DNA of 64,000 bases, from contig NZ_AP023354.1 in the NCBI RefSeq assembly GCF_018324685.1, positions 4,278,001-4,342,000 on the forward strand, in the 5' to 3' direction. Position 1 is the first letter of the stretch; the number at the start of each line of letters is the position of its first letter. Position numbers and translations under genes: made by a program. The notes beneath the pieces are model-generated. The model worked only from the letters and a program-made list of their open reading frames with translations. It had not been told where the DNA came from and did no database searches. Below, piece after piece: positions 52,653 through 61,820 of this stretch. The stretch is from Actinocatenispora sera (GTDB lineage Bacteria; Actinomycetota; Actinomycetes; Mycobacteriales; Micromonosporaceae).

Positions 52653-53726
52653 GTGGCCCAGCAGACCACACCAGCTCAGGATGCGACCCTGCTCGAGAAG
52701 GCGCTGTTCGAGGTCAAGCGGGTGATCGTCGGGCAGGACCGGATGATCGAGCGGATGTTCGTCTCGTTGCTCGCCCGCGGGCACTGCCTGATCGAGGGCG
52801 TGCCGGGGGTCGCGAAGACGCTCGCGGTGGAGACGTTGGCCAAGGTGGTCGGCGGTTCGTTCGCGCGCATCCAGTTCACTCCGGATCTGGTGCCGGCCGA
52901 CGTGGTGGGCACCCGGATCTACCGGCAGGGCAGCGAGAAGTTCGATGTCGAGCTGGGTCCGGTGTTCGTCAACTTCCTGCTCGCCGACGAGATCAACCGG
53001 GCGCCGGCGAAGGTGCAGTCGGCGCTGCTGGAGGTCATGGCCGAGCAGCAGGTGTCGATCGGCGGCGAGACGCACGAGGTGCCGCATCCGTTCCTGGTGA
53101 TGGCCACCCAGAACCCGATCGAGCAGGAGGGTGTGTACCCGCTGCCCGAGGCGCAACGCGACCGCTTCCTGCTGAAGATCCAGGTCGGTTACCCGACCGA
53201 CGTGGAGGAGCGGGAGATCGTCTACCGGGTCGGTGTGTCGACGCCGGAGCCGACCGCGGTGTTCTCCACCAGTGACCTGATCGGCCTGCAGGCGAAGGCC
53301 GACGAGGTGTTCGTGCACAACGCGCTGGTCGACTACGCGGTGCGGCTGGTGCTGTCGACCCGTACCCCCGCCGAGTACGGCATGCCCGATGTCGCCGGTC
53401 TGGTGCAGTACGGCGCGAGTCCGCGCGCGTCGCTGGGCATCGTGCGGGCGGCGCGGGCGCTGGCGCTGCTGCGTGGCCGCGACTACGCGCTGCCGGCGGA
53501 CATCCAGGACATTGCGCCGGACATCCTGCGGCACCGGCTGGTGCTGTCGTACGACGCGCTGGCGGACGGCATTCCGGCGGAGCAGATCGTCGACCGGGTG
53601 CTCGCCACCGTGCCGCTGCCGACGGTGGCGCCGCGGCAGAACGCGGATGCCCCGGCGAGTGCCGCGCCGGCCTCCAGCGCGCCGCAGCCGGCCGGTGCCT
53701 GGCCGCAGCCGGGGCGTGGCCTGTGA
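52653..53726 (+). CDS. moxR: MoxR-family AAA+ ATPase, 357 aa
   Basis: The AAA_3 domain has Walker A EGVPGVAKT, the segment IQFTPDLVPADVVGTRIY, Walker B FLLADEINRAPAKVQSALLE, and the sensor region MATQNPIEQEGVYPLPEAQRDRF. MoxR proteins act with von Willebrand-domain partners as chaperones for metal-cofactor or envelope complexes. The GTG at 52653 is chosen because GGAGG (52643-52647) lies just upstream and it starts AQQTTPAQDATLLEKAL; GTG 52632 is an alternative. The last 35 residues are a Pro/Ala-rich tail. It opens a MoxR-DUF58-VWA operon. Confidence 0.92.
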   Translation: MAQQTTPAQDATLLEKALFEVKRVIVGQDRMIERMFVSLLARGHCLIEGVPGVAKTLAVETLAKVVGGSFARIQFTPDLVPADVVGTRIYRQGSEKFDVELGPVFVNFLLADEINRAPAKVQSALLEVMAEQQVSIGGETHEVPHPFLVMATQNPIEQEGVYPLPEAQRDRFLLKIQVGYPTDVEEREIVYRVGVSTPEPTAVFSTSDLIGLQAKADEVFVHNALVDYAVRLVLSTRTPAEYGMPDVAGLVQYGASPRASLGIVRAARALALLRGRDYALPADIQDIAPDILRHRLVLSYDALADGIPAEQIVDRVLATVPLPTVAPRQNADAPASAAPASSAPQPAGAWPQPGRGL

Positions 53727-53775
53727 CACCAGTTTCGAGGGCGAGGTCGCGCGCACCGGTGGTGGGTGAGTCGGG

Positions 53776-54750
53776 GTGAGTCGGGGGAGCCTGGCCGCGC
53801 TGGGGCGGCTGCGACGGCACTCGACCCGGGAGCGGGTCGCCTCGCCGCAGCTGGACGTGGGCCGCTCCGAGGTGACGCTGTCCCGGCTGCAGCTGCTGGT
53901 GACTCGTAAGCTGGACGGCCTGCTGCAGGGTGACTACCTGGGCCTGCTGCCGGGGCCGGGCACGGAGCCGGGAGAGTCCCGGGAGTACCGGCCGGGCGAC
54001 GACGTGCGGCGGATGGACTGGCCGGTCACCGCACGGACCACGGTGCCGCACGTGCGCCAGACGATCGTCGACCGGGAACTGGAGACGTGGCTGGCGGTCG
54101 ACCTGTCGGCGAGCCTGGACTTCGGTACCGCGGACTGCCTGAAACGTGACCTCGCGCTCGCCGCGGTGGCGGCGATGTCGCACCTGACGGTGCGCGGCGG
54201 GAACCGGATCGGCGCGGTGGTCGGGACCGGCTCGAACACCTACCGGGTGCCGGCGCGGCCCGGCCGGCGCGGCGCGCAGACGTTGCTGCGCAGCGTGGCG
54301 CGTACCGAGCGGCCGGCGGCGGGTGGGCGCACCGACCTGGCCGCGCTGATCGACGCGCTGAACCGGCCGCCGCGGCGGCGCGGGATGGCCGTGGTGATCT
54401 CCGACTTCCTCGCTCCGACCGGCTGGGAGCGGCCGCTGCGCCGCCTCGCGGTGCGGCACGACGTGCTGGCGGTCGAGGTGCTGGATCCGCGCGAGCTGGA
54501 ACTGCCCGACGTGGGCGTGCTGGAACTGGTCGATCCGGAGACCGGCCTGGTGCACGAGGTGCAGACCACGCCGGCGGTCCGGGCCCGGTACGCGGCGGCG
54601 GCGAGCGAGCAGCGCGCGGCGATCTCGGCGGCGTTGCGGCACGCCGGCGTCGGCCATCTGCGGCTGCGTACCGACTCCGACTGGCTGCTGGACATCGTTC
54701 GGTTCGTGGCCGCGCAGCGGCACGCCCGGACGAGGGGGACGACCCGATGA
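53776..54750 (+). CDS. DUF58 domain protein, 324 aa
   Basis: DUF58 proteins carry a von Willebrand-like fold and accompany MoxR ATPases. The hallmark GTEPGESREYRPGDDVRRMDWPVTART is seen near residues 60-85, followed by LAVDLSASLDFGT, a MIDAS-like D-x-S-x-S, and MAVVISDFLAPTGWERPL. No membrane segment is predicted. GTG 53776 is one of two starts within a short tandem repeat (GGTGAGTCGG at 53765-53784). Its stop TGA overlaps an ATG (54747) that opens a 23-codon reading frame instead of the next real gene. Confidence 0.88.
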   Translation: MSRGSLAALGRLRRHSTRERVASPQLDVGRSEVTLSRLQLLVTRKLDGLLQGDYLGLLPGPGTEPGESREYRPGDDVRRMDWPVTARTTVPHVRQTIVDRELETWLAVDLSASLDFGTADCLKRDLALAAVAAMSHLTVRGGNRIGAVVGTGSNTYRVPARPGRRGAQTLLRSVARTERPAAGGRTDLAALIDALNRPPRRRGMAVVISDFLAPTGWERPLRRLAVRHDVLAVEVLDPRELELPDVGVLELVDPETGLVHEVQTTPAVRARYAAAASEQRAAISAALRHAGVGHLRLRTDSDWLLDIVRFVAAQRHARTRGTTR

Positions 54751-54818
54751 CCGACCGACTTCGCGGGGACGGCACACCGCTTCGCCCCGTTTCGCTCTTC
54801 CGCGGGGGCCGCGCATGA
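54747..54818 (+). CDS. Micro-ORF 1 between DUF58 and VWA genes, 23 aa
   Basis: ATG 54747 overlaps the DUF58 stop as ATGA. The frame reads MTDRLRGDGTPLRPV and ends in SLFRGGRA before a TGA at 54816-54818, which in turn overlaps the ATG of micro-ORF 2. Its last codons contain the CGCGGGGGC stretch that precedes that next start. The peptide is small, basic and without recognisable motifs. Its likely use, if any, is translational coupling rather than a peptide function. It could also be a decayed leader duplicated by chance. Confidence 0.45.
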   Translation: MTDRLRGDGTPLRPVSLFRGGRA

Positions 54819-54874
54819 GGCACCGCACGACACCGTTCCGGTTCGCTTCACACTTCCGCGGGGGCACCGCATGA
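54815..54874 (+). CDS. Micro-ORF 2 between DUF58 and VWA genes, 19 aa
   Basis: ATG 54815 overlaps the stop of micro-ORF 1 (ATGA) and its own TGA (54872-54874) overlaps the ATG of the VWA gene at 54871. The peptide, MRHRTTPFRFASHFRGGTA, ends like the first one (S-x-F-R-G-G-x-A). The underlying DNA is an imperfect duplication: CTTCCGCGGGGGC followed by an ATGA occurs at 54797-54818 and 54853-54874, 56 bases apart. A ribosome could pass from DUF58 to VWA by re-initiating three times in a row. Confidence 0.45.
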   Translation: MRHRTTPFRFASHFRGGTA

Positions 54875-55821
54875 TCCGCTTCCTGTCGCCGTGGTGGCTG
54901 CTCGCCATCATCCCGGTGCTGGCCCTGGCCGGGGTGTACGTGTGGGTGCAGTTGCACCGCCGCTCGTTCGCGATGCGGTTCTCCAACCTGGAGCTGCTGC
55001 AGCGCCTGACGCCGCGGGGGATCGGCTGGCGCCGGCACGCCTCGGCCGGCGCGCTGGTGCTGTCGCTGCTGGCGCTGGCGCTGGGGATGGCCCGGCCGGC
55101 GGTGGACGTGCAGCAGCCGATGGAGCGGGCCACCGTCATCCTCGCCATCGACGTGTCGCTGTCGATGGAGGCGACCGACGTCGCGCCGAACCGGCTGCGC
55201 GCCGCGCAGTCCGCGGCGAAGGACTTCGTCAAGCAGTTGCCGCGCAACTTCAACGTCGGCGTGGTCTCGTTCGCGAAGGCGGCGAACGTGGTGGCTTCCC
55301 CGACCAAGGACCGCGACCAGGTGTACTCGGCGATCAACGGGCTGCGGTTGGCCGAGTCGACGGCCACCGGCGAGGCGGTGTTCACCTCGCTGCAGGCGAT
55401 CGCCGCGGTGCCGGCGGACGGCGCGTCCGGTGCGCCGCCGGCCCGGATCGTGTTGCTGTCGGACGGCTTCCGCACGTACGGCCGCACCATCGAGGACGCC
55501 GGTAAGGCGTCGTCGGCGGCGAACGTCCCGGTGTCCACGATCGCGTTCGGCACCGACCACGGGCACGTGTCGATCGGCGGCCAGACCACCCCGGTACCGG
55601 TGGACAAGCAGTCGCTGCACAAGCTCGCCGACATGACCAAGGGCCACTACTACGCGGCGGCGAGTGCCACCGAGCTCAAGCAGGTGTACCAGGACATGGG
55701 CTCGTCGATCGGCCATCGCACGATGGCGAAGGAGATCGCCCAGTGGTACATCGGGTTCGGGTTGCTGTTCGGGCTGGCGGCGGCGGCGATGAGCCTGCTG
55801 TGGTCGTCCCGGATGCCGTGA
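54871..55821 (+). CDS. VWA-domain membrane protein (BatA-like), 316 aa
   Basis: Two N-terminal helices (WWLLAIIPVLALAGVYVWV and ASAGALVLSLLALALGMA) and one C-terminal helix (WYIGFGLLFGLAAAAMSLLW) anchor an extracytoplasmic von Willebrand domain. Its MIDAS begins ILAIDVSLSMEATD (D-x-S-x-S), with further metal contacts in STATGEAVFTSL and VLLSDGFRTYG. With MoxR and DUF58 it forms the usual membrane complex of aerotolerance-type operons. ATG 54871 overlaps the stop of micro-ORF 2. A hairpin terminator follows at 55832-55854. Confidence 0.9.
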   Translation: MIRFLSPWWLLAIIPVLALAGVYVWVQLHRRSFAMRFSNLELLQRLTPRGIGWRRHASAGALVLSLLALALGMARPAVDVQQPMERATVILAIDVSLSMEATDVAPNRLRAAQSAAKDFVKQLPRNFNVGVVSFAKAANVVASPTKDRDQVYSAINGLRLAESTATGEAVFTSLQAIAAVPADGASGAPPARIVLLSDGFRTYGRTIEDAGKASSAANVPVSTIAFGTDHGHVSIGGQTTPVPVDKQSLHKLADMTKGHYYAAASATELKQVYQDMGSSIGHRTMAKEIAQWYIGFGLLFGLAAAAMSLLWSSRMP

Positions 55822-55831
55822 CGGTGGCCGA

Positions 55832-55854
55832 CCTCGCCCGGCCGGTGGGCGAGG
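55832..55854. terminator. Hairpin terminator of the moxR operon
   Basis: CCTCGCCC (55832-55839) pairs with GGGCGAGG (55847-55854) around a 7-nt loop, eleven bases past the VWA stop. A possible -10 element TAGTCT for fabG follows at 55863-55868. Confidence 0.65.
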
Positions 55855-55865
55855 CCCGACGGTAG

Positions 55866-56690
<825 letters not shown>

Positions 56691-56729
56691 CCACCCGAGC
56701 CCGAGCACACGAGCTAGGAGACGACAAGC

Positions 56730-57500
56730 GTGAGTGGACTTCTCGACGGCAAGCGGCTGCTGATCACCGGCGTGCTGACCGACCAGTCGATCGCGTTCTC
56801 GGCGGCGAAGCTGGCCCAGGAGCAGGGCGCGCAGGTCGTGCTCACCGGGTACGGGCGGATGTCGCTGGTGGAGCGGATCGCCAAGCGGCTGCCGAAGCCG
56901 GTGGGCGAGATCATCGAGCTGGACGTGAGCAACGCCGAGCACCTCGCCGGGCTCGCCGACCGGGTGCGCGAGCAGGTCGACGGGCTCGACGGGGTGGTGC
57001 ACTCGATCGGGTTCGCGCCGCAGTCGGTGTTGGGCGGCGAGTTCCTCAACGCGGAGTGGGACGACGTCGCCACCGCGGTGCAGATCTCCACCTACTCGTA
57101 CAAGGCGCTCGCGACGGCGTGCCTGCCGTTGCTGGGACGCGGCTCCTCGATCGTCGGGCTGACGTTCGACGCGACGCTGGCCTGGCCGGTGTACGACTGG
57201 ATGGGCGTGGCGAAGGCGGGCCTGGAGTCGGCGAGCCGCTACCTGGCGCTGCACCTGGGCAAGCAGGGGATCCGGTCCAACCTGGTGTCGGCCGGCCCGC
57301 TGCGCACCATGGCGGCGAAGTCGATCCCGGGCTTCGAGCAGTTCGAGGACAAGTGGGTCGAACGGGCGCCGCTGGGCTGGGACCTGACCGACACCGACGC
57401 GGCCGGCCGGGCGATCTGCGCGCTGCTGTCCGACTGGTTCCCCGCCACCACCGGGACGGTCATCCACGTCGACGGTGGCTTCCACGCGGTGGGCGCCTGA
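56730..57500 (+). CDS. inhA: Enoyl-ACP reductase, InhA/FabI type, 256 aa
   Basis: The N-terminus SGLLDGKRLLITGVLTDQSI matches InhA (residues 2-21 of both proteins), followed by AFSAAKLAQEQGAQVVLTGY. The active site has VHSIGFAPQ, the catalytic Tyr and Lys in YDWMGVAKAGLES, and GPLRTMAAKSI. RAPLGWDLTDTDAAGRAICALLSDWFPATTG closes the family pattern. It carries out the last reduction of each fatty-acid elongation cycle with NADH and is the isoniazid target in mycobacteria. The GTG at 56730 is used. It is part of the fabG-inhA-hemH operon. Confidence 0.95.
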   Translation: MSGLLDGKRLLITGVLTDQSIAFSAAKLAQEQGAQVVLTGYGRMSLVERIAKRLPKPVGEIIELDVSNAEHLAGLADRVREQVDGLDGVVHSIGFAPQSVLGGEFLNAEWDDVATAVQISTYSYKALATACLPLLGRGSSIVGLTFDATLAWPVYDWMGVAKAGLESASRYLALHLGKQGIRSNLVSAGPLRTMAAKSIPGFEQFEDKWVERAPLGWDLTDTDAAGRAICALLSDWFPATTGTVIHVDGGFHAVGA

Positions 57501-57533
57501 GGCTGCCATCTACCGGTAGTAGAAGATAGAGGC

Positions 57534-58544
57534 GTGTACGACGCCTTCCTGTTGCTGTCGTTCGGTGGCCCGGAGGGCCCCGACGACGTCATGCCGTTCC
57601 TGCGCAACGTGACCGCCGGCCGCGGCGTCCCGGACGCCCGGCTGGCCGAGGTCGCCGAGCACTACCTGCACTTCAACGGTGTCTCGCCGATCAACCAGCG
57701 GTGCCGCGACCTGCTCGACGCGATCCGGGTCGAGTTCGGCGCGCACGGCATCGACCTGCCGATCTACTGGGGCAACCGCAACTGGGACCCGTACCTCGCC
57801 GACACCGTGGCCCGGATGCGCGACGACGGGGTGCGGCACGCGCTCGCGTTCGCCACCAGCGCGTTCGGCTCGTACTCCTCCTGCCGGCAGTACCTGGAGG
57901 ACATCGTCGCGGCCCGGGCCAAGGTCGGCCCGGGCGCGCCGGCGATCGACAAGCTGCGCCAGTTCTACGATCACCCCGGGTTCGTCGAGCCGCACGCGGA
58001 CGCGCTGCGTTCGGCGCTCGCGACGCTGCCGGCGGGCCAGACCCGGGTGCTGTTCACCGCCCACTCGGTACCGCTGGCGATGGACCGCACCGCGGGCCCG
58101 ACCGGGCACCGCTACACCGAGCAGCTCACCGAGCTGGCCGGCCTGGTGGCCGACCGGGCCGGCGTCGACGTGCCGTACGAGCTGGTCTGGCAGTCGCGGT
58201 CCGGCCCGCCGCAGGTGCCGTGGCTGGAACCGGACATCAACGACCGGCTGACCGAGCTGGCGGCGCAGGGCGTGGCGAACGTGGCGGTCAGCCCGATCGG
58301 GTTCGTCTCCGACCACATGGAGGTCCGCTGGGACCTCGACAACGAGGCGGCCCAGACCGCGAAGGGGCTCGGGCTGGGGTACGCCCGCGCCGCGACGCCC
58401 GGGACCGACCCGCGGTTCGTCGCGATGATCCGCGAGCTGGTCACCGAGCGGATCGACCCGGCGACGCCGCGTCGGCGCCTCGGTACACTGCCGGTCTGGG
58501 ACACCTGCGCCGACGGCTGTTGCGCGCTGCCGCCCCGCCGCTGA
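57534..58544 (+). CDS. hemH: Ferrochelatase (coproporphyrin III type), 336 aa
   Basis: The family start YDAFLLLSFGGPEGPDDVMPFL, the segment NRNWDPYLADTVARM, the catalytic His in LFTAHSVPLAMD, and the Glu region in SDHMEVRWDLDNEA are all present. The C-terminus WDTCADGCCALPP has three cysteines (325, 329, 330) typical of actinobacterial enzymes with a [2Fe-2S] cluster. In actinobacteria the enzyme inserts iron into coproporphyrin III. The GTG at 57534 is preceded by a perfect CTACCGGTAG palindrome (57510-57519) that may be a binding site. It is the third gene of the fabG operon, 33 bp after inhA. Confidence 0.94.
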   Translation: MYDAFLLLSFGGPEGPDDVMPFLRNVTAGRGVPDARLAEVAEHYLHFNGVSPINQRCRDLLDAIRVEFGAHGIDLPIYWGNRNWDPYLADTVARMRDDGVRHALAFATSAFGSYSSCRQYLEDIVAARAKVGPGAPAIDKLRQFYDHPGFVEPHADALRSALATLPAGQTRVLFTAHSVPLAMDRTAGPTGHRYTEQLTELAGLVADRAGVDVPYELVWQSRSGPPQVPWLEPDINDRLTELAAQGVANVAVSPIGFVSDHMEVRWDLDNEAAQTAKGLGLGYARAATPGTDPRFVAMIRELVTERIDPATPRRRLGTLPVWDTCADGCCALPPRR

Positions 58545-58592
58545 CGCACTGGGCACCGGGGGTGGTAGGCCGCGGACAGCGCCACTCCGGCG

Positions 58593-58692
58593 GTTGATCA
58601 AGGGATCTGGGCACGTTCTGGCGGGACACCGGGTACGGATCCCTTGATCAACGCGTGAGGCCCCTTGGTCGACGAGCGGAGCCCTTGATCCA
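58593..58692. repeat. GTTGATCAAGGGATC inverted repeat with further half-copies
   Basis: GTTGATCAAGGGATC (58593-58607) and its perfect complement (58638-58652) form a 15-bp stem with a 30-base loop. Two more CCCTTG-T-type half-copies follow at 58662-58672 and 58682-58692, about 20 bases apart. The array separates the convergent ends of hemH and the next minus-strand gene and may terminate both. It resembles GATCA-rich extragenic repeats known in Micromonosporaceae. Confidence 0.75.
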
Positions 58693-58697
58693 CTCCG

Positions 58698-59483
58698 TCA
58701 GTGGAGGGGGGAGTTGCAGGCGGCGACGAGGGCGCGGCGACAGGCCGTGGCGAGCGGGCGCAGCGCGGCGGCCCGCTGGTTCGCCTCGTACGCGTTGATC
58801 GCACCGCCCGGCTCGTCGTGCTCGGCGAGCGCCAACACCCGGTCGAGCATTCCGGCCCGGGCATAGAGCCGGCGGCTGCGCGGGTCGTACCCGGCGGGCA
58901 GGTCGGCGCTGCCGCCACCGCGGCGCAGCGCGGTCAGCGCGGGTGCGAGCGACGGCCGCCAGCGCGCCACGTCCAGCTCGGCGAGCGCCTGGGTGGACGC
59001 CGCGAGCGCCAGCCCCAGCTCGGCTTCGGCCTCGGACGGGGTGACCAGGTCGGCCGGCAGACCGCCGGGGGCGATCTCGTACCCGCGCCAGGTGATCGCA
59101 AGCCACGTGTCGCCGGAGCCGGACGTGTACTCCCGGGGCTCCGGGACCAGGCCGACGCCGCCGGCGACGATCCCCTCGCCGGCGAGCAGCGCGGCGGAGG
59201 TGAAGGCGCCGGGGCCGGGCAGGCCGCGCGGATCGCCGGGCGCCGGCAGTACCAGCCGGATCTGCTCGGGTGGCAGCTTGGCCAGCGCGGTCAACGCCTC
59301 CCGCAGGGTCTGCTCCCGGACGCTGCCCGGCATGTCCAGCACCGCGTGGTCGGTGCCGTCCTCCAGCGCGACGGCGGCGTCGTCGAACGGCACCAGCCCG
59401 GCCCGCCACGAGCGGATCCACGGGGTGAGCCGCACGGTGGGCCGCACACTGGTCGCCACGGACTGGACCGGATCAGCGGACAT
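58698..59483 (-). CDS. Conserved hypothetical actinobacterial protein, 261 aa
   Basis: A soluble protein without signal or membrane segments. It starts MSADPVQSVATSVRPTVRLT, contains a well-ordered middle (AALLAGEGIVAGGVGLVPEP, then GDTWLAITWRGYEIAPGGLP) and a helical C-terminal half (AEAELGLALAASTQALAELDVARWRPSLAPAL) with a cluster of Arg and Ala residues. I recognise it only as one of the conserved unknowns beside DUF3097 genes. It is divergent from that gene, and the starts are 94 bp apart. Function unknown. Confidence 0.65.
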   Translation of the reverse strand: MSADPVQSVATSVRPTVRLTPWIRSWRAGLVPFDDAAVALEDGTDHAVLDMPGSVREQTLREALTALAKLPPEQIRLVLPAPGDPRGLPGPGAFTSAALLAGEGIVAGGVGLVPEPREYTSGSGDTWLAITWRGYEIAPGGLPADLVTPSEAEAELGLALAASTQALAELDVARWRPSLAPALTALRRGGGSADLPAGYDPRSRRLYARAGMLDRVLALAEHDEPGGAINAYEANQRAAALRPLATACRRALVAACNSPLH

Positions 59484-59576
59484 GCCTCCCAGGGTAGAGG
59501 CAGCGTCCGGCGGCTGCCGCCCACGTACCCGGCGTGCCGACGTGACCGGATCCACTCCGCCGGTTACGGTCGCGAC

Positions 59577-60425
59577 GTGCGCAGTCCGTTTCGCCGCCGG
59601 GACGACCGGCAGGCCGACCGTTACGGCACCGACGTGCTCGCGGGCGACCGCAACCGGCGCCGGACGGTGCCGGTGGTCGACGCCGAGCCGGGGCTGGTCG
59701 TGGAGGACGCCGACGGCGGCTTCTGCGGCGCCGTCGTCGGGTTCGAGGCCGACGCGGTGGTGCTGGCCGACCGGCACAACCGGCGGCGGCTGTTTCCGCT
59801 GGTGCCGGGCGGGTTCCTGATCGACGGCAAGGTGGTGACGCTGCGCCGCCCGGCGCGGCCTGCGACGCCCGCGGTGCGCCGGCTCACCGCCTCCGGCTCG
59901 ATCGCGGTACCGGACTCGCCGGCGAAGGTGGCCCGGGCCAGCCGGATCTGGGTGGAGGGCCTGCACGATGCGGCGCTGGTGGAGAAGATCTGGGGCGACG
60001 ACCTGCGGGTCGAGGGTGTCGTGGTCGAACCGCTGTCCGGGGTGGACGATCTGGTCGGTGCGGTGGGGCAGTTCGAGCCGGGCCCCGACCGGCGGCTCGG
60101 CGTGCTGGTCGACCACCTGGTTGCCGGCAGCAAGGAGAGCCGGATCGTCGCGCAGGTGACCTCGCCGTACGTGCTGGTCACCGGCCACCCGTACGTGGAC
60201 ATCTGGCAGGCGGTGAAGCCGGCGAAGGTCGGCATCCGGGCGTGGCCCGAGGTACCGAAGGGGCAGCCCTGGAAGGAGGGCGTCTGCGCCGCGCTGGGGG
60301 TCAGCGACCCGGGTGCGCTGTGGCGCCGGATCCTCGCCTCGGTGCGCGACTACCGCGACGTGGAGGCGCCGCTGCTGGGCGCCGTCGAACACCTGATCGA
60401 CTTCGTCACCACCCCGACCGACTGA
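59577..60425 (+). CDS. DUF3097 protein, 282 aa
   Basis: The family is recognised from YGTDVLAGDRNRRRTVPVVDAEPGLVVED, DSPAKVARASRIWVEGLHDAALVEKIWGDDLRVEGVVVEPL and LGVLVDHLVAGSKESRIVAQV, ending with EAPLLGAVEHLIDFVT. The G-x-x-D-A-x-L-V-E block and the later acidic D-H-L resemble a TOPRIM-like fold, a structural guess only. Nearly all actinobacteria carry one copy, often beside nearby heme or central genes, and its role is undetermined. The GTG at 59577 starts RSPFRRRDDRQADRYG. It is convergent with the NlpC/P60 gene, ten bases apart. Confidence 0.85.
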   Translation: MRSPFRRRDDRQADRYGTDVLAGDRNRRRTVPVVDAEPGLVVEDADGGFCGAVVGFEADAVVLADRHNRRRLFPLVPGGFLIDGKVVTLRRPARPATPAVRRLTASGSIAVPDSPAKVARASRIWVEGLHDAALVEKIWGDDLRVEGVVVEPLSGVDDLVGAVGQFEPGPDRRLGVLVDHLVAGSKESRIVAQVTSPYVLVTGHPYVDIWQAVKPAKVGIRAWPEVPKGQPWKEGVCAALGVSDPGALWRRILASVRDYRDVEAPLLGAVEHLIDFVTTPTD

Positions 60426-60435
60426 GCGGCGCCGG

Positions 60436-61635
60436 TCAGGCCAGCCGGGTGGCGCCGATGTAGCCGAAGTTGAAGTACGCCGGCACCACCTGCACCGGGA
60501 TGCCGAAGTCGGCGGCCTGCACGATCTGCCCGTTGCCGATGTACATGGTGACGTGGTGGATCCCCGACACCTGCCCGTTGTACGAGTAGAACAGCAGGTC
60601 GCCGGGTCGCAGCGCGTTCGACGACACGTGCCGGCCCTGCAGGTACTGGTACTCCGCCGAGTGCGGTAGCTCGATCCCGATCTGTTGGTAGGCGTAGAGC
60701 GCGAGCCCGGAGCAGTCGAACCCGACCGACGGGTCGGCCGCGTCCCACACGTACGGCTTGCCCTGCTGGGCGAGCGCGGCGCGGACCGCCACCATGGCGC
60801 CGCCGCCGGTCGATGCGGAGACCTCGGTCGCGGTGGCCGCCGAGCGCCGTCGCGCCGCGGCCTGCCGCCGCTCCCGGGCGGTCGCAGCCGCCCGGACCGA
60901 CTTGTTGTGCGCCTCGATCGAGTCCAGCTGGCCCTGGACCTTGTCGCGCTGCGCGCTCAGCGTCGCGACCCGCTTGTGCCGCTGGTCGACGGCCTGCTGT
61001 GCGGCGGCCTTGGCGCTCGCCGCCTTCCGGCGTGCGGTGTTCGCCGCCTTCAGCGCGGAGCGGGCGGTGCCCTCGGCGAGCACCGCGAGCCCCTTGGACT
61101 GCCGGTACCGGTTGAGCGTGGCCGCCTGCCGGTTGCCCACGTAGCGCAGGTAGCCCAGGTTGGTGATCAGATCGGACGGGTCGCCCGCCAGCACGCTCGC
61201 GGTGGTGCCCAGCACCCCGCCGAGCTCGTAGTTGCGGCGCACCATCAGGCCGACCCGGTCCTGCTGCCGGTCGACGGCGTCGCCGGCCGACCTGGTCCTG
61301 CGCCGGGCGGCGGCGAGCGCGTCGGCCGCCTTGCGCTGCCGCACCGCGGCCCGCTCGTACTTCTCGATCGCCACCGACGCGCGCACCGACGCCTGGCGCA
61401 GGTCGGCGTCGGCCCGGGCCAGCTGCGCGCTGAGCTGCCCGACCCGGGCCGCCACGCCGTCGGTCGACCGGACGCCGCCGGGCGCGGCCGGCGCCGAGGT
61501 GGCCGGTACCAGCGCGAACAGAACGGCCAGCACGGCCAGGGCGACGAGAAGCGCGGACCGGGGCAGCCGGGCGGATTGCGGCCAGCGGCGCCGGACACGC
61601 CGCGAAGCCGGCTGACGGGGTGAAGCGGCCTGCAC
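60436..61635 (-). CDS. Secreted NlpC/P60 cell-wall peptidase with coiled coil, 399 aa
   Basis: A signal sequence (about residues 20-50: LPRSALLVALAVLAVLFALVPATSAPAAP) is followed by a long coiled-coil region (about 55-235, with QLSAQLARADADLRQASVRASVAIEKYERAAV and later RDKVQGQLDSIEAH). The NlpC/P60 domain at the end has VGFDCSGLALYAYQQIG with the catalytic Cys, IHHVTMYIGNG with His, and a third polar residue in QAADFG. The layout is that of RipA-like endopeptidases that split peptidoglycan during division. GTG 61635 has GGAGG eight bases upstream. The 185-bp upstream region shows no c-di-AMP riboswitch. Confidence 0.9.
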   Translation of the reverse strand: MQAASPRQPASRRVRRRWPQSARLPRSALLVALAVLAVLFALVPATSAPAAPGGVRSTDGVAARVGQLSAQLARADADLRQASVRASVAIEKYERAAVRQRKAADALAAARRRTRSAGDAVDRQQDRVGLMVRRNYELGGVLGTTASVLAGDPSDLITNLGYLRYVGNRQAATLNRYRQSKGLAVLAEGTARSALKAANTARRKAASAKAAAQQAVDQRHKRVATLSAQRDKVQGQLDSIEAHNKSVRAAATARERRQAAARRRSAATATEVSASTGGGAMVAVRAALAQQGKPYVWDAADPSVGFDCSGLALYAYQQIGIELPHSAEYQYLQGRHVSSNALRPGDLLFYSYNGQVSGIHHVTMYIGNGQIVQAADFGIPVQVVPAYFNFGYIGATRLA

Positions 61636-61820
61636 TGCGGACACCTCCCAGGCGAGCACGTGGCACCAGTCAAGGGTGATGTCGACCGACGCACCCACGG
61701 ACCGGGCGAGGTTAACTCGATCGGGTGTCGAGACCGCGCCCGGTCGCCACCCGTCCGTCCGGAGTGTCCGGTACCAGTTTGCACGACCTCGTCGCGGTTG
61801 GTCCGACTTGACCGCCGCGG

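Noticed and set aside
52183-52671. Several open frames of 60-150 codons in the gap upstream of moxR
   Set aside because: They translate the two repeat copies and their hairpins, are rich in Arg and Pro on both strands, and lack ribosome binding sites and family similarity.
61636-61820. c-di-AMP (ydaO) riboswitch before the NlpC/P60 gene
   Set aside because: Such riboswitches often precede this gene type in actinobacteria, but the 185-bp region is too short and shows none of the conserved ydaO core sequence.
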